Origin: Holtiella tumoricola
Lineage (GTDB): Bacteria > Bacillota > Clostridia > Lachnospirales > Cellulosilyticaceae
NCBI RefSeq assembly: GCF_027857615.1
Contig: NZ_JAQIFT010000047.1
Location: 1 to 45,805 of the forward strand
Direction: 5' to 3'
DNA length: 45,805 nucleotides
Under the pieces are notes generated by a model. The model was given only the letters and a program-made list of their open reading frames with translations, made no database searches and was not told the origin of the DNA. Position numbers and translations under genes: made by a program. Positions 23,018 to 29,807 of this stretch are shown here, one piece after another (the first letter of the stretch is position 1; every line of letters begins with the position of its first letter).

Positions 23018-23271
23018 TGAAAGAATGAGGCCATAGAAAAGCTTAGAGAGTATTTGGAAAAGAAAAAAGTGTATGCGAGAAAAAAGCAGAAAGATTAGAC
23101 GAGAGGATTGAGCAATTCAAAAATGCCTACAAAAAGAATGAACAGCACCATCCAGAGTGACTAGATTTGCACTCAAGACAACAATATCAAGATGCAATTT
23201 GCAAACAAAACGAGTTATATGCAGTAGTTGGCTTTATAGCAAAGATTGAACAAGAATTTTTTTATGAGTAA
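23018..23271 (+). pseudogene. Frameshifted coiled-coil phage gene
   Basis: A coding-like stretch reads NEAIEKLREYLEKKKVYARK in one frame. After a one-base shift near an A-run (about 23080) it continues AERLDERIEQFKNAYKKNEQ, reaches a TGA (23158-23160), and goes on in the same frame as LDLHSRQQYQDAICKQNELY to TAA 23271. One frameshift, one stop and no usable start codon indicate a decayed gene. Confidence 0.65.
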
Positions 23272-23318
23272 ATAAAATAATTCTTTATTACCCTGCCTAT
23301 AAAGTGGTCTGGGGGGTA

Positions 23319-23561
23319 CTAGGCTATAATTAAAAAGATAATAACATTAATAAAACAGATTATAGAAAAAATGAAAGCCCAATTATAGCTATCTTTTTTA
23401 GCCGCTTTACGATAGTTATAAGCCTTTCTCAAACTGACTAGACCATATAACAACCAAAGTATAGACCAAACTGATAATGGTAAAATATAGACAATGAGCG
23501 CAAGTAAGGCAATAGCAATTGTAATAAAGAGTAATAGTACCTTTTTATTATATAAATTCAA
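23319..23561 (-). CDS. Small membrane protein (80 aa)
   Basis: The start is TTG 23561 with GGGGGTG upstream. Two to three hydrophobic helices (KVLLLFITIAIALLALIVYI, VWSILWLLYGLVSL, FIFSIICFINVIIFLIIA) are separated by a basic loop (RKAYNYRKAAKKDSY). No family is recognised. Second of the minus-strand accessory genes. Confidence 0.55.
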   Translation of the reverse strand: MNLYNKKVLLLFITIAIALLALIVYILPLSVWSILWLLYGLVSLRKAYNYRKAAKKDSYNWAFIFSIICFINVIIFLIIA

Positions 23562-23641
23562 AATAACACCCCCAATTATGTATAATTTAGACTGAATAAA
23601 TATTTAAGTCTGGAAAATTATAAATAAATAAAATAGTTTTT

Positions 23642-23917
23642 TCATGGTTTATTACTTTTCTTTATATCTTTAAAGAACTTGATTATTACATCAAGTCTAA
23701 AAAGATGTAGGAGGATGGCATATAGCAATAGGTTACTAGTAGCTACTAAAAATCCAACTCCCACAAATAAATTATAAATGTATCCAATTACTCCCCATAT
23801 AAGGTTTAGGATATAAAAGTAATAGAAGAAAATTTTGCTAAGTCTTTTATCTTTTGGTTTAGTAAATAAGCATGTTAAAAAATGTTTAAATAGATTCATT
23901 TTTAGCAGAGCAACCAC
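23642..23917 (-). CDS. Small membrane protein (91 aa or 85 aa)
   Basis: Two central hydrophobic helices (FFYYFYILNLIWGVIGYIYN, FLVATSNLLLYAILLHLF) are flanked by basic segments. GTG 23917 is very close to the AAAAGGG site; ATG 23899 is the alternative start. No family is recognised. Similar in size, charge pattern and direction to its two minus-strand neighbours. Confidence 0.5.
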   Translation of the reverse strand: MVALLKMNLFKHFLTCLFTKPKDKRLSKIFFYYFYILNLIWGVIGYIYNLFVGVGFLVATSNLLLYAILLHLFRLDVIIKFFKDIKKSNKP

Positions 23918-23998
23918 CCTTTTTATTTTTTATATATTTAGGTTCTATTATAAAAGAATATAGTATGTATTACAATAAAATTAGTTTTTGAGCAAAAA

Positions 23999-24113
23999 AA
24001 TACCCCTTGGCAGATAGGTATAATAACATGCCACGGGAGGTGGATCTTAATTTTATAATCGCCAGGGGTATTTAATTAAGATAGGTAGACATTTAGGAGT
24101 GTAAAACCTATCT
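23999..24113. ncRNA. Structured gene-free segment, candidate RNA
   Basis: TACCCCTTGGC (24001-24011) pairs with GCCAGGGGTA (24061-24070), one bulge. Inside, CCAC-GGGAG-GTGG forms a small hairpin. The next hairpin is AGATAGGT (24079-24086) with ACCTATCT (24106-24113); AGATAGGT also occurs at 24012-24019, so that strand could compete. On the minus strand the large stem ends in T7. No coding frame is visible. It may be a regulatory or antitoxin-type RNA for the nearby peptide gene. Confidence 0.4.
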
Positions 24114-24164
24114 AATAATTATTATAAAGTATAATTTTTTACTATTCAATAGAAGTATTTAATA

Positions 24165-24184
24165 AAAAATGTTTTTTTAACATA
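24165..24184 (-). terminator. Weak terminator of the peptide transcript
   Basis: Minus strand: ATGTT-AAAAA-AACAT followed by TTTTTTATT, 31 nt past the 19-aa peptide stop. Confidence 0.45.
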
Positions 24185-24214
24185 GTGAAAGACGTGTATC
24201 CCCCAGGCAATATT

Positions 24215-24274
24215 TTAACCTAATAGCTTTATTACAAGAGTAACAACTAGAATGGCTAATATTGTTTCTAGCAT
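24215..24274 (-). CDS. 19-aa hydrophobic peptide, type I toxin-like
   Basis: ATG 24274 has AAAGGA nine to ten bases upstream on the minus strand. It encodes MLETILAILVVTLVIKLLG, one membrane-spanning helix with one acidic and one basic charge, then TAA. Peptides of this type are toxins of type I toxin-antitoxin systems, which are common in Gram-positive prophages. An 11-bp inverted repeat, AAAGACGTGTA (24188-24198) / TACACGTCTTT (24338-24348), encloses the gene and could join the 5' and 3' ends of its mRNA, as long-range pairing does in known type I toxin mRNAs. An antisense RNA is not proven. Confidence 0.55.
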   Translation of the reverse strand: MLETILAILVVTLVIKLLG

Positions 24275-24518
24275 TATACCACATCCTTTCTAAGCGCTGT
24301 GAGATACAATGCTAAATCCCCCCTCGAAAGGAACCCGTACACGTCTTTAATAAAATATATGAACTTGAGTTTAATAAAATTACTACTAGTACTAAATTTT
24401 AAAGAAAAGAAGGAGAGAGTTTCGACACTAGCAAAAGCTATAGTAGCAGCTAATATGCAAGAGCAATGTTATGGAATGGAAGAAGCTATTTAATAAAATT
24501 AGTTTTGAAGAGGTGAGT

Positions 24519-24674
24519 ATGTTAGTAACCATGATTGAAATAATTATAAGATCATTAATTCAAGTGGGAACATTATTGATTGGGATGTATTACTTATTTA
24601 ATGGAGATAAGAGGTGGAGATGGTTCAATGCATCACTTGTTGTATTAACTATTGTTGTCATGCTAAAACAATAG
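24519..24674 (+). CDS. Small membrane protein (51 aa)
   Basis: ATG 24519 follows AGAGGTG. There are two hydrophobic helices (MIEIIIRSLIQVGTLLIGMY and FNASLVVLTIVVML) joined by a charged turn GDKRWRW. No family is recognised. Plus-strand, before the late regulator; a small holin-like role is possible but unproven. Confidence 0.55.
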   Translation: MLVTMIEIIIRSLIQVGTLLIGMYYLFNGDKRWRWFNASLVVLTIVVMLKQ

Positions 24675-24754
24675 AAATTGATATCTTATTTTGTATGTAA
24701 ATAGCGTGAGTCAGCATATATTGTGAACAAGTATGATTAGTAGAGGTGAGAGTT

Positions 24755-24928
24755 ATGTTAGAAGGATTTATAGGCGGTTTAATAGTAGCTTGGCTTTTAA
24801 GTTTATTTGGTGTAGACCATATGGTACTTGAAGTATGTCAGACTTTTACAGAAGTACAACTAACAACAAGCTTTTATTACATAGGTTTTGCATTAATAGG
24901 ATTAATAGGAGGAGCATTTAAAAGGTGA
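24755..24928 (+). CDS. Small two-helix membrane protein (57 aa)
   Basis: ATG 24755 has AGAGGTGA upstream (the GTG at 24746 is within that site). Helix 1 is LEGFIGGLIVAWLLSLFGV, then a short loop, then helix 2 YYIGFALIGLIGGAF with a KR end. No family is recognised. Confidence 0.55.
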   Translation: MLEGFIGGLIVAWLLSLFGVDHMVLEVCQTFTEVQLTTSFYYIGFALIGLIGGAFKR

Positions 24929-25063
24929 TTACAGTAACTCATATATCTAGATATAGGGCGTATGGCTAAGATTTTGCACTAGAATTTAATTTTGAAATGT
25001 TAAATGATAAATTATACAGGTGCATATGAAAAACATCTTAGAAACGATTTTAGGAGGTTTTAA

Positions 25064-25513
25064 ATGAAAGGTGCAAAAGACAATAATTATGCAAGAGTTG
25101 AGGGTATACTCTATAACTATCCAAAAGTCAAAGTTGAAATAGAAAACATTAAAATAGATATAGAAGAGCTAAATGATGTAGTAGGCATAAAGGGGGCAGG
25201 TAATAATAAGATTAAACCTTCAAGTGCAACCAATGCCTTTAATTCAAATGTAGAGAATGAAGTAATAGATCGTGAAGAGAATCTTCCTGATAGGATTAAT
25301 GATATGAATAGACTACTTAGAAATAAAGAGAGATACATAAGAAAGGTTGACAATGCACTAAGCTTACTTAAAGAGGATGAAAGAAAGTTAGTTGAGTTAA
25401 TATACTTCAAGAGATACACACTTGAAAAAGCAGGAGAAGTGTTTGATATAACTAAAGATGGTATGGCAAAACGAAGAAAGCCAGTTATATTAGAACTAAT
25501 AAATATACTATAA
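25064..25513 (+). CDS. ArpU/RinA-like late transcription regulator (sigma-factor-like)
   Basis: 149 aa. The N-terminal helical part has the phage-regulator look (VEGILYNYPKVKVEIENIKIDIEEL). The C-terminal part (about 105-149) is a sigma-70 region 4-like helix-turn-helix (LLKEDERKLVELIYFKRYTL...GEVFDITKDGMAKRRKPVI). ArpU-type proteins activate the late operon of Gram-positive phages, and this gene lies at the expected place before the terminase block. ATG 25064 has AGGAGG upstream. Confidence 0.82.
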   Translation: MKGAKDNNYARVEGILYNYPKVKVEIENIKIDIEELNDVVGIKGAGNNKIKPSSATNAFNSNVENEVIDREENLPDRINDMNRLLRNKERYIRKVDNALSLLKEDERKLVELIYFKRYTLEKAGEVFDITKDGMAKRRKPVILELINIL

Positions 25514-25886
25514 ACATACAATAATCATACAAAACATATATGAAAAGTATGCAATATGTATGTTGAAGTGTATTACTTACAAGTGCTAGAATACTATTAT
25601 CGAAGTTAAAACAAAAGGCACTAACATTACAAAGTCCATTGTATTTATCTTCGTATCGTCATTAAGTTGAAGGAAATAAAATTAAAAAAGCTATTAGGAA
25701 GTATATGCTCCTAGTAGCTTTTTTAATATAACTAATAGTGTAAGTATAAATGACTATCTAAATACATCCTTAAATCTAAAAAAATATACCTTAAATTAAT
25801 TTGTGTATTTAAGGTGATTAATTATATACCTAGAAGTCTATAATTGATTATAGCTTAAAATATTAGAAAATATGAGGTGGTATGAT
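25514..25886. promoter_or_regulatory. Gene-free region after the late regulator
   Basis: Apart from the terminator at 25684-25724 it contains an ACCTTAAAT/ATTTAAGGT inverted repeat (25788-25815, 10-nt loop) preceded by another CCTTAAAT (25768-25775). No coding frame with a ribosome site was seen. It may hold the late promoter and regulator sites. Confidence 0.4.
25684..25724. terminator. Strong terminator after the late regulator
   Basis: The arms AAAAAAGCTATTAGGA and TCCTAGTAGCTTTTTT pair around GTATATGC-like loop sequence, with A- and T-tracts on both sides, so it works in both directions. Confidence 0.85.
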
Positions 25887-26066
25887 TTGAGTACTTATGA
25901 AGGTGAGTATAACTGTAGATATGTTGTTAATATGCTTACAGGAGAAATATCTAGATTTCATGGTTGGATAGAAGGTTTTGCAATGATAAGCCAAAAAGAA
26001 CATGATCCTTTTGGAGTATATTGGCAAGCTTTTAGAACTAATTTTAGGCCTACTGATGATAAGTAG
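25887..26066 (+). CDS. Hypothetical small protein (59 aa)
   Basis: The start is TTG 25887 with GAGGTGG six bases upstream; the ATG at 25872 precedes that site. The product is Tyr/Trp/Phe-rich (YEGEYNCRYVVNMLTGEISR, FGVYWQAFRTNFRP) and soluble. No family is recognised. Confidence 0.5.
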   Translation: MSTYEGEYNCRYVVNMLTGEISRFHGWIEGFAMISQKEHDPFGVYWQAFRTNFRPTDDK

Positions 26067-26177
26067 TAAAAAGCTTTAGCATGTTCTGCTGATATTACAA
26101 TAGCAAATCTAGTTGTTTTGTGACGATATTTGTAATATTCTATATATATCATTTATATATAGGGGGATTATAAGAAA

Positions 26178-26822
26178 ATGCATTTAATAGGATATGGCAA
26201 GTATATAGGAGAATTAATGTCTACCATAGATTTTGAGGAAGATATTATGTCTGAAATCGTTAAGAGTGATATGCCCAAAGGGAATATTACATATAATGAT
26301 TTTTTTATTAAAGATATTAATGATTCAACCATTAATAAGTTACAAGAAAGATTAGAAGGTCATGAAGAAACGCAACTAAAGCAAATGAAAATTGTTGTAG
26401 ATGATATGATATCAAATGAAAATATTTTAGATCATATTGGGAGAATGCTTAGTGTAGTAGCGTTACTTGTATCTGTATTAGGATTCGTTTTCTCAGCATA
26501 TAGTTTAGGTATAAATATAGTAAGTAACAATATAGGAAAGGCTGAAGTATTAATTAATCAGCTTGATAGTAAGAAAGAAGATGTACAGCAGATACAAGAT
26601 ACACAAAAAATTGAAGAAGCAGAAGAAGTAAAGACTATGCTAGAGATTAATAAAGATTTTTTGAGAACATTAGATATAATGTATTTTGGCATGATAGTAA
26701 TATATATTACGGGTATAGTATATGCAATATATAAGATATATAAAAATTATCAGAGTAAGATTGTAAAAAAGAAACTAATATGTATACAGATTGCTATTGA
26801 TAATATTTTAAACGAGAGCTAA
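26178..26822 (+). CDS. Two-pass membrane protein with coiled coil (214 aa)
   Basis: A cytoplasmic-type N-terminus (about 1-90) leads to TM1 (about 94-118, MLSVVALLVSVLGFVFSAYS), then a long charged coiled segment (about 119-165) and TM2 (about 168-190, IMYFGMIVIYITGIVYAIY) with a basic tail. ATG 26178 has GGGGGA upstream; a terminator follows at once. I recognise no family. Its layout and its place among accessory genes suggest a membrane effector or superinfection factor (inference). Confidence 0.6.
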   Translation: MHLIGYGKYIGELMSTIDFEEDIMSEIVKSDMPKGNITYNDFFIKDINDSTINKLQERLEGHEETQLKQMKIVVDDMISNENILDHIGRMLSVVALLVSVLGFVFSAYSLGINIVSNNIGKAEVLINQLDSKKEDVQQIQDTQKIEEAEEVKTMLEINKDFLRTLDIMYFGMIVIYITGIVYAIYKIYKNYQSKIVKKKLICIQIAIDNILNES

Positions 26823-26838
26823 TAGAGCTCTTTTTTTA
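26815..26838 (+). terminator. Terminator after the 26178 gene
   Basis: The AGAGCT-AATAG-AGCTCT hairpin is followed by T-rich sequence; it overlaps the last codons. Confidence 0.75.
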
Positions 26839-26847
26839 TTGATTAAA

Positions 26848-26910
26848 TAGCAAGTAGTTTCTGCAACATTTAGTTATTGCAACAAAATGTTGCAGAAACT
26901 ATTTTTGCTA
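26848..26910. repeat. Strong inverted repeat built from the iteron motif
   Basis: TAGTTTCTGCAACATTT (26855-26871) and AAATGTTGCAGAAACTA (26885-26901) are a 17-bp perfect inverted repeat with a 13-nt loop. TAGCAA/TTGCTA extends it outward. The loop holds another TTATTGCAACA. Confidence 0.85.
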
Positions 26911-27041
26911 CTGCTTTCTTTTACTTTTCTTTTCTTTACTCTTCTTTTCTTTACTTTACTTTGCTTTAGGGATTATTGCATACATAATGTAACATTAACT
27001 AGGGTTATTGTTGCATTAATTATGGTTAATGTTGCAAAAAC
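26911..27041 (+). repeat. Pyrimidine tract + iterons, copy A
   Basis: A CTTTTCTTTACT-type tract (26911-26965) is followed by related units starting TAGGG or TATGG (26967-26999, 27000-27020, 27021-27041), the last two 21 bp each with the shape TA(G/T)GGTTA(T/A)TGTTGCA. The same layout recurs at 28185-28320. Confidence 0.8.
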
Positions 27042-27121
27042 TAATTTTCATAGATTCTTTATAGTACGAATTTAAATAATCACGAAAGGGGTGAGGCTGC
27101 TAAGATAGTATTATCAACAAA

Positions 27122-27180
27122 TAACAAGAAGCTATTGTATTTCCAAATTATACTGAGCTATTTGGAGAAGAGGAAGAGAG
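27122..27180 (+). pseudogene. Possible 3' remnant of a phage gene
   Basis: A short frame QEAIVFPNYTELFGEEEER ends in TAA just before the terminator at 27177; an in-frame stop precedes it. It looks like a severed C-terminus, perhaps left by cassette insertion. Weak evidence. Confidence 0.25.
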
Positions 27181-27210
27181 ATAAGAGTGTGCGCCTTATC
27201 TCTTTTTATT
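27177..27210 (+). terminator. Terminator before the 27291 gene
   Basis: The AGAGATAAG (27177-27185) / CTTATCTCT (27195-27203) 9-bp stem has a 9-nt loop and is followed by TTTTT. Confidence 0.85.
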
Positions 27211-27290
27211 ATGTAGGGGAGTAAATGAAAATAGTTTACTTTAAATAAAACATATTTTATACTCTAGTTAAAATAACGAGGGGGATAGGA

Positions 27291-28100
27291 ATGAGTGATA
27301 TAGAAGATACTATGGAACTCATCAAGGCTACATTACCGTTGGTAGGAGTTGTTATTGGTGGTGGAGTAACTTATATGAGTAGCATTAGGGTGAAGAGGCA
27401 TGAGCTTAAGTTAGCAAATAAACAAATGATAGTACAAGATATTCTAATACCTCTAGGAAAAGAGTTAGAAAAGGTATATAAATCTGAAACTATGGAGATT
27501 ACAGATAGCATAAGGGAAATAGAAAAATATATAAGCGTAGATAGAAGGATATATTTGAATAAAAAAATGCGTACAAAATTAGAGAGATATATAGTTCTTT
27601 TAAATAAATATGACAAGATACTAGCAACTGGAACTAGAAGTATATATTATTCTATTAAACAACATATAGAGAATAATATATGTAAAAATGGCTATGATGC
27701 GCTTGAAGTAACCATGTCAGATGATTTTAAAGAGAAGATTAGGAAAGTTTTATTGCAAATGGAAAGTATGACAAATATTTCACTGTGGGATATTAAAGAT
27801 ATTTATTTTTATACAGGAGAAGAGTTTAACTGTACGGCAATAGATGTAGAAATATATGAACTAGAGGATCAAGTAGAGAATGGATTTATATGTGAAGAGG
27901 CAGTGAGCGCTGATCAATGGTTTTCAATAGATTGTCACAAAGAGTTAGAACGTGTATGTGATAATCTTCAGATAAATAGAGGATTTGGATATGATGAAAT
28001 AGAGAGTGAGGTTATATCTCAATACCAAGAAGTTAGAAATGTAACAGAAGAACTATTGAATACTTTATATAAGTCTATTGATAAGATAGCTATGTATTAA
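27291..28100 (+). CDS. Membrane-anchored coiled-coil protein (269 aa)
   Basis: ATG 27291 has CGAGGGGGATAG upstream. A single N-terminal membrane helix (about 12-32, LIKATLPLVGVVIGGGVTY) is followed by a long cytoplasmic helical region with many charged heptads and Cys/Trp near the end. No catalytic motif is visible and I recognise no family. It is bracketed by the two repeat cassettes, so it behaves as a separate accessory gene. Confidence 0.6.
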   Translation: MSDIEDTMELIKATLPLVGVVIGGGVTYMSSIRVKRHELKLANKQMIVQDILIPLGKELEKVYKSETMEITDSIREIEKYISVDRRIYLNKKMRTKLERYIVLLNKYDKILATGTRSIYYSIKQHIENNICKNGYDALEVTMSDDFKEKIRKVLLQMESMTNISLWDIKDIYFYTGEEFNCTAIDVEIYELEDQVENGFICEEAVSADQWFSIDCHKELERVCDNLQINRGFGYDEIESEVISQYQEVRNVTEELLNTLYKSIDKIAMY

Positions 28101-28152
28101 AATATTGTTTTAAAAATATTTTTTTCTGTTTTAAAAAGTGTTGAAATAGTTC

Positions 28153-28181
28153 TTGACTTTTAAGCAGTAGTAGTGTATTTT
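28153..28181 (+). promoter_or_regulatory. Candidate promoter upstream of iterons copy B
   Basis: TTGACT (28153-28158), 17-bp spacer, TATTTT (28176-28181). It would transcribe the repeat cassette and the 28462 gene. Confidence 0.45.
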
Positions 28182-28184
28182 AAC

Positions 28185-28320
28185 TTACTACTTTACTTTC
28201 TATTTACTATACTATACTTTACTATACTTTACTTTAGGGATTAATGTTGACATTAACTAGGGTTATTGCAACAGAAACTAGGGTTATTGCAACAGAAACT
28301 ATGGTTATTGTAGACATTAA
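28185..28320 (+). repeat. Pyrimidine tract + iterons, copy B
   Basis: A tract of TTACTATACTTTACT type (28185-28234) is followed by a 23-bp unit (28235-28257), two identical 21-bp units beginning TAGGGTTATTGCAACA (28258-28278, 28279-28299) and a variant (28300-28320). The rest of the 28101-28461 gap holds A/T-rich DNA and no convincing gene. Confidence 0.85.
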
Positions 28321-28461
28321 TAGAATAGTAACACTATGTTCAAAGTTTATTCATTGAATAGGAAATTATTAGGAGGGTTATTGGAATGTTTTTATCGTAT
28401 ATTGCCTTATCTGCTTGAATGAATTATTATTAATAAAAATAGTGTTATTCAGGGGGATGCG

Positions 28462-29043
28462 ATGAATTTTGAAGAGAGGATATTAAACGATATCGAAAGG
28501 TGCAAACCAATATTACAATATAGAAATGTAGAAGAGGCGCAGAAATTGATTGAGGAATTGTGTGATTGTTATGAAGCATATATTCCGGGGATAAGTATTA
28601 GAAGGCGTGTATTGAGAAAAGGAGATACAAATTTTACATATTATTTAAGCGATCTTGAAAGAGTTAAAAAGAAGCTTGAATTATTTGTTTCAGGAGGTAA
28701 ACAACTTGTATGTAAACATTCCGAAAGTTTGATTGTGAATAATAGTAACACGAATGAGAATACCAACAATAATACAAATTCAAACTCAAATAGTAATACA
28801 ATAGATATTAATATACTTATACAAAATACAATTAGTGAGATAGAAGACGATGAGAGTCTAGGCGAAAAAGAAGTGGAAGAAATAATAAGTAGGATTAGAG
28901 AAATTGAAAAAGTAGCCAATACTGATGAAAAGCGTGCAGGTAAATGGAAAAAGCTAAAAGACTCATTTAACTGGTTATCTACTAAAGGTGTTGATATAGC
29001 TTGCAAGATAATACCTATAATTTTAAAAGTACTTGAACAATAG
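28462..29043 (+). CDS. Two-part accessory protein with Asn/Ser/Thr linker and hydrophobic C-terminal helix (193 aa)
   Basis: The N-terminal helical domain (1-85) is followed by a low-complexity Asn/Ser/Thr linker (about 92-112), an acidic helical part and a C-terminus KWKKLKDSFNWLSTKGVDIA-IIPIILKVL. A similar tail, a Lys/Trp amphipathic helix followed by a hydrophobic helix, ends AbiTii-like abortive-infection proteins as I remember them; this is only a resemblance. ATG 28462 has AGGGGGATG upstream and a terminator follows. Confidence 0.6.
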   Translation: MNFEERILNDIERCKPILQYRNVEEAQKLIEELCDCYEAYIPGISIRRRVLRKGDTNFTYYLSDLERVKKKLELFVSGGKQLVCKHSESLIVNNSNTNENTNNNTNSNSNSNTIDINILIQNTISEIEDDESLGEKEVEEIISRIREIEKVANTDEKRAGKWKKLKDSFNWLSTKGVDIACKIIPIILKVLEQ

Positions 29044-29064
29044 AGCCGACAATGGCTCTTTTTT
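29042..29064 (+). terminator. Terminator before the packaging region
   Basis: AGAGCC-GACAAT-GGCTCT followed by T7 starts at the stop codon of the 28462 gene. Confidence 0.85.
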
Positions 29065-29172
29065 AATGTCTGTGAGAGTGTTTAGTGATGTAGGTGTGCT
29101 AGTCACAACATACTACTAAAAGCCAACACAGGCCAAATGAGGAACAATAAAAGGTACTGTGAGAGACTGTGA

Positions 29173-29207
29173 AGAGGTGCGGGTCTCGCGAGGCCCGATA
29201 TTCCTCT
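29173..29207. other. Candidate cos site (GC-rich palindrome upstream of terS)
   Basis: CGGGTCTCGCGAGGCCCG (29180-29197) folds on itself and is enclosed by AGAGG (29173-29177) / CCTCT (29203-29207). It is the most GC-rich spot in an AT-rich late region, 77 bp before the small terminase gene. Direct CTGTGAGAG repeats at about 29070 and 29158 could be terminase-binding sites. Lambda-type terminases cut cos sites next to terS. Confidence 0.5.
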
Positions 29208-29273
29208 AGTTACTAAATTTTTTTTAGAAGGTGTTTCCTTCCTAAAATGTCTACTGAAAGGGTGATACAAATA

Positions 29274-29807
29274 ATGGCTGAGCCAAAACAAAAAAAGACT
29301 GAAATAAATAGTGATACAATCGTTGGTACACAAGTATTGGCTGAAATATTCCGAGTTGACCCTCGCAGGATAAGGCAAATGGTTCAAGAGGGTAAAATAC
29401 CTCGCTACAAAAACGGAAGTTACAAGCTTATTGAAACATTACAAAAATATCATGAATACATAGAAGGAATTAATGAAGATAAAAATGTTAACCTTGTTAA
29501 GAAGGAATCTGAAAATGAGAAACTAAAGCTTGAAAAAATAAAAAGAAAAAAAGCAGAGCTTGAATTGATGCAGCTTACGGGTGACTTGGTTAACGTCGAG
29601 GAATTTAAACAGCTATATGCTGGATTAATCATTAATTTTAGATCAAAGATGTTAGCGCTACCTAATAAAGTTTCGCCAAGCATAGTAGGAATAGATAATT
29701 TAATAACGGTGCAAGACATACTTACGAAAGAAATTTATGCAGCATTAGAAGAACTATCAAAAACAGATATAAATGAAATTGAGCCAAAGGTTGATAGTGA
29801 TGAGTAA
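29274..29807 (+). CDS. Terminase small subunit (Nu1-like)
   Basis: 177 aa. It has an N-terminal winged-HTH of Nu1/excisionase type (TIVGTQVLAEIFRVDPRRIRQM, KIPRYKNGSYKL), a long Lys/Glu coiled helix and a C-terminal oligomerisation part (FKQLYAGLIINFRSKMLALP). It recognises the packaging site and recruits TerL. ATG 29274 has GAAAGGGTG nine bases upstream; the ATG at 29247 has no site. It overlaps terL by 8 bp. Confidence 0.88.
   Translation: MAEPKQKKTEINSDTIVGTQVLAEIFRVDPRRIRQMVQEGKIPRYKNGSYKLIETLQKYHEYIEGINEDKNVNLVKKESENEKLKLEKIKRKKAELELMQLTGDLVNVEEFKQLYAGLIINFRSKMLALPNKVSPSIVGIDNLITVQDILTKEIYAALEELSKTDINEIEPKVDSDE

Noticed and set aside
22950..23320. Programmed frameshift instead of decay in the coiled-coil gene
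   Set aside because: There is no start codon with a ribosome site and a further in-frame TGA, so decay is the simpler explanation.
24299..24493. 64-codon plus-strand reading frame
   Set aside because: Its start has no ribosome site and overlaps the right arm of the inverted repeat around the peptide gene; the stronger AAGGAG inside it is not followed by a start codon.
26911..27041. Telomere-like TAGGGTTA repeats
   Set aside because: Only a few units with variable spacing in a phage; similarity to telomeric repeats is coincidental.
26887..27075. 62-codon hydrophobic reading frame (Phe/Leu-rich)
   Set aside because: It is the translation of the pyrimidine tract and iterons of repeat cassette A, with no ribosome site.
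28377..28428. Short frames after AGGAGGG upstream of the 28462 gene (10-12 codons)
   Set aside because: Could be a leader peptide, but nothing in the sequence (no codon run, no attenuator hairpin) supports it.
28641..29006. 121-codon minus-strand reading frame
   Set aside because: Shadow of the 28462 gene; the Ser/Phe/Leu-rich composition is the complement of its Asn/Ser linker.
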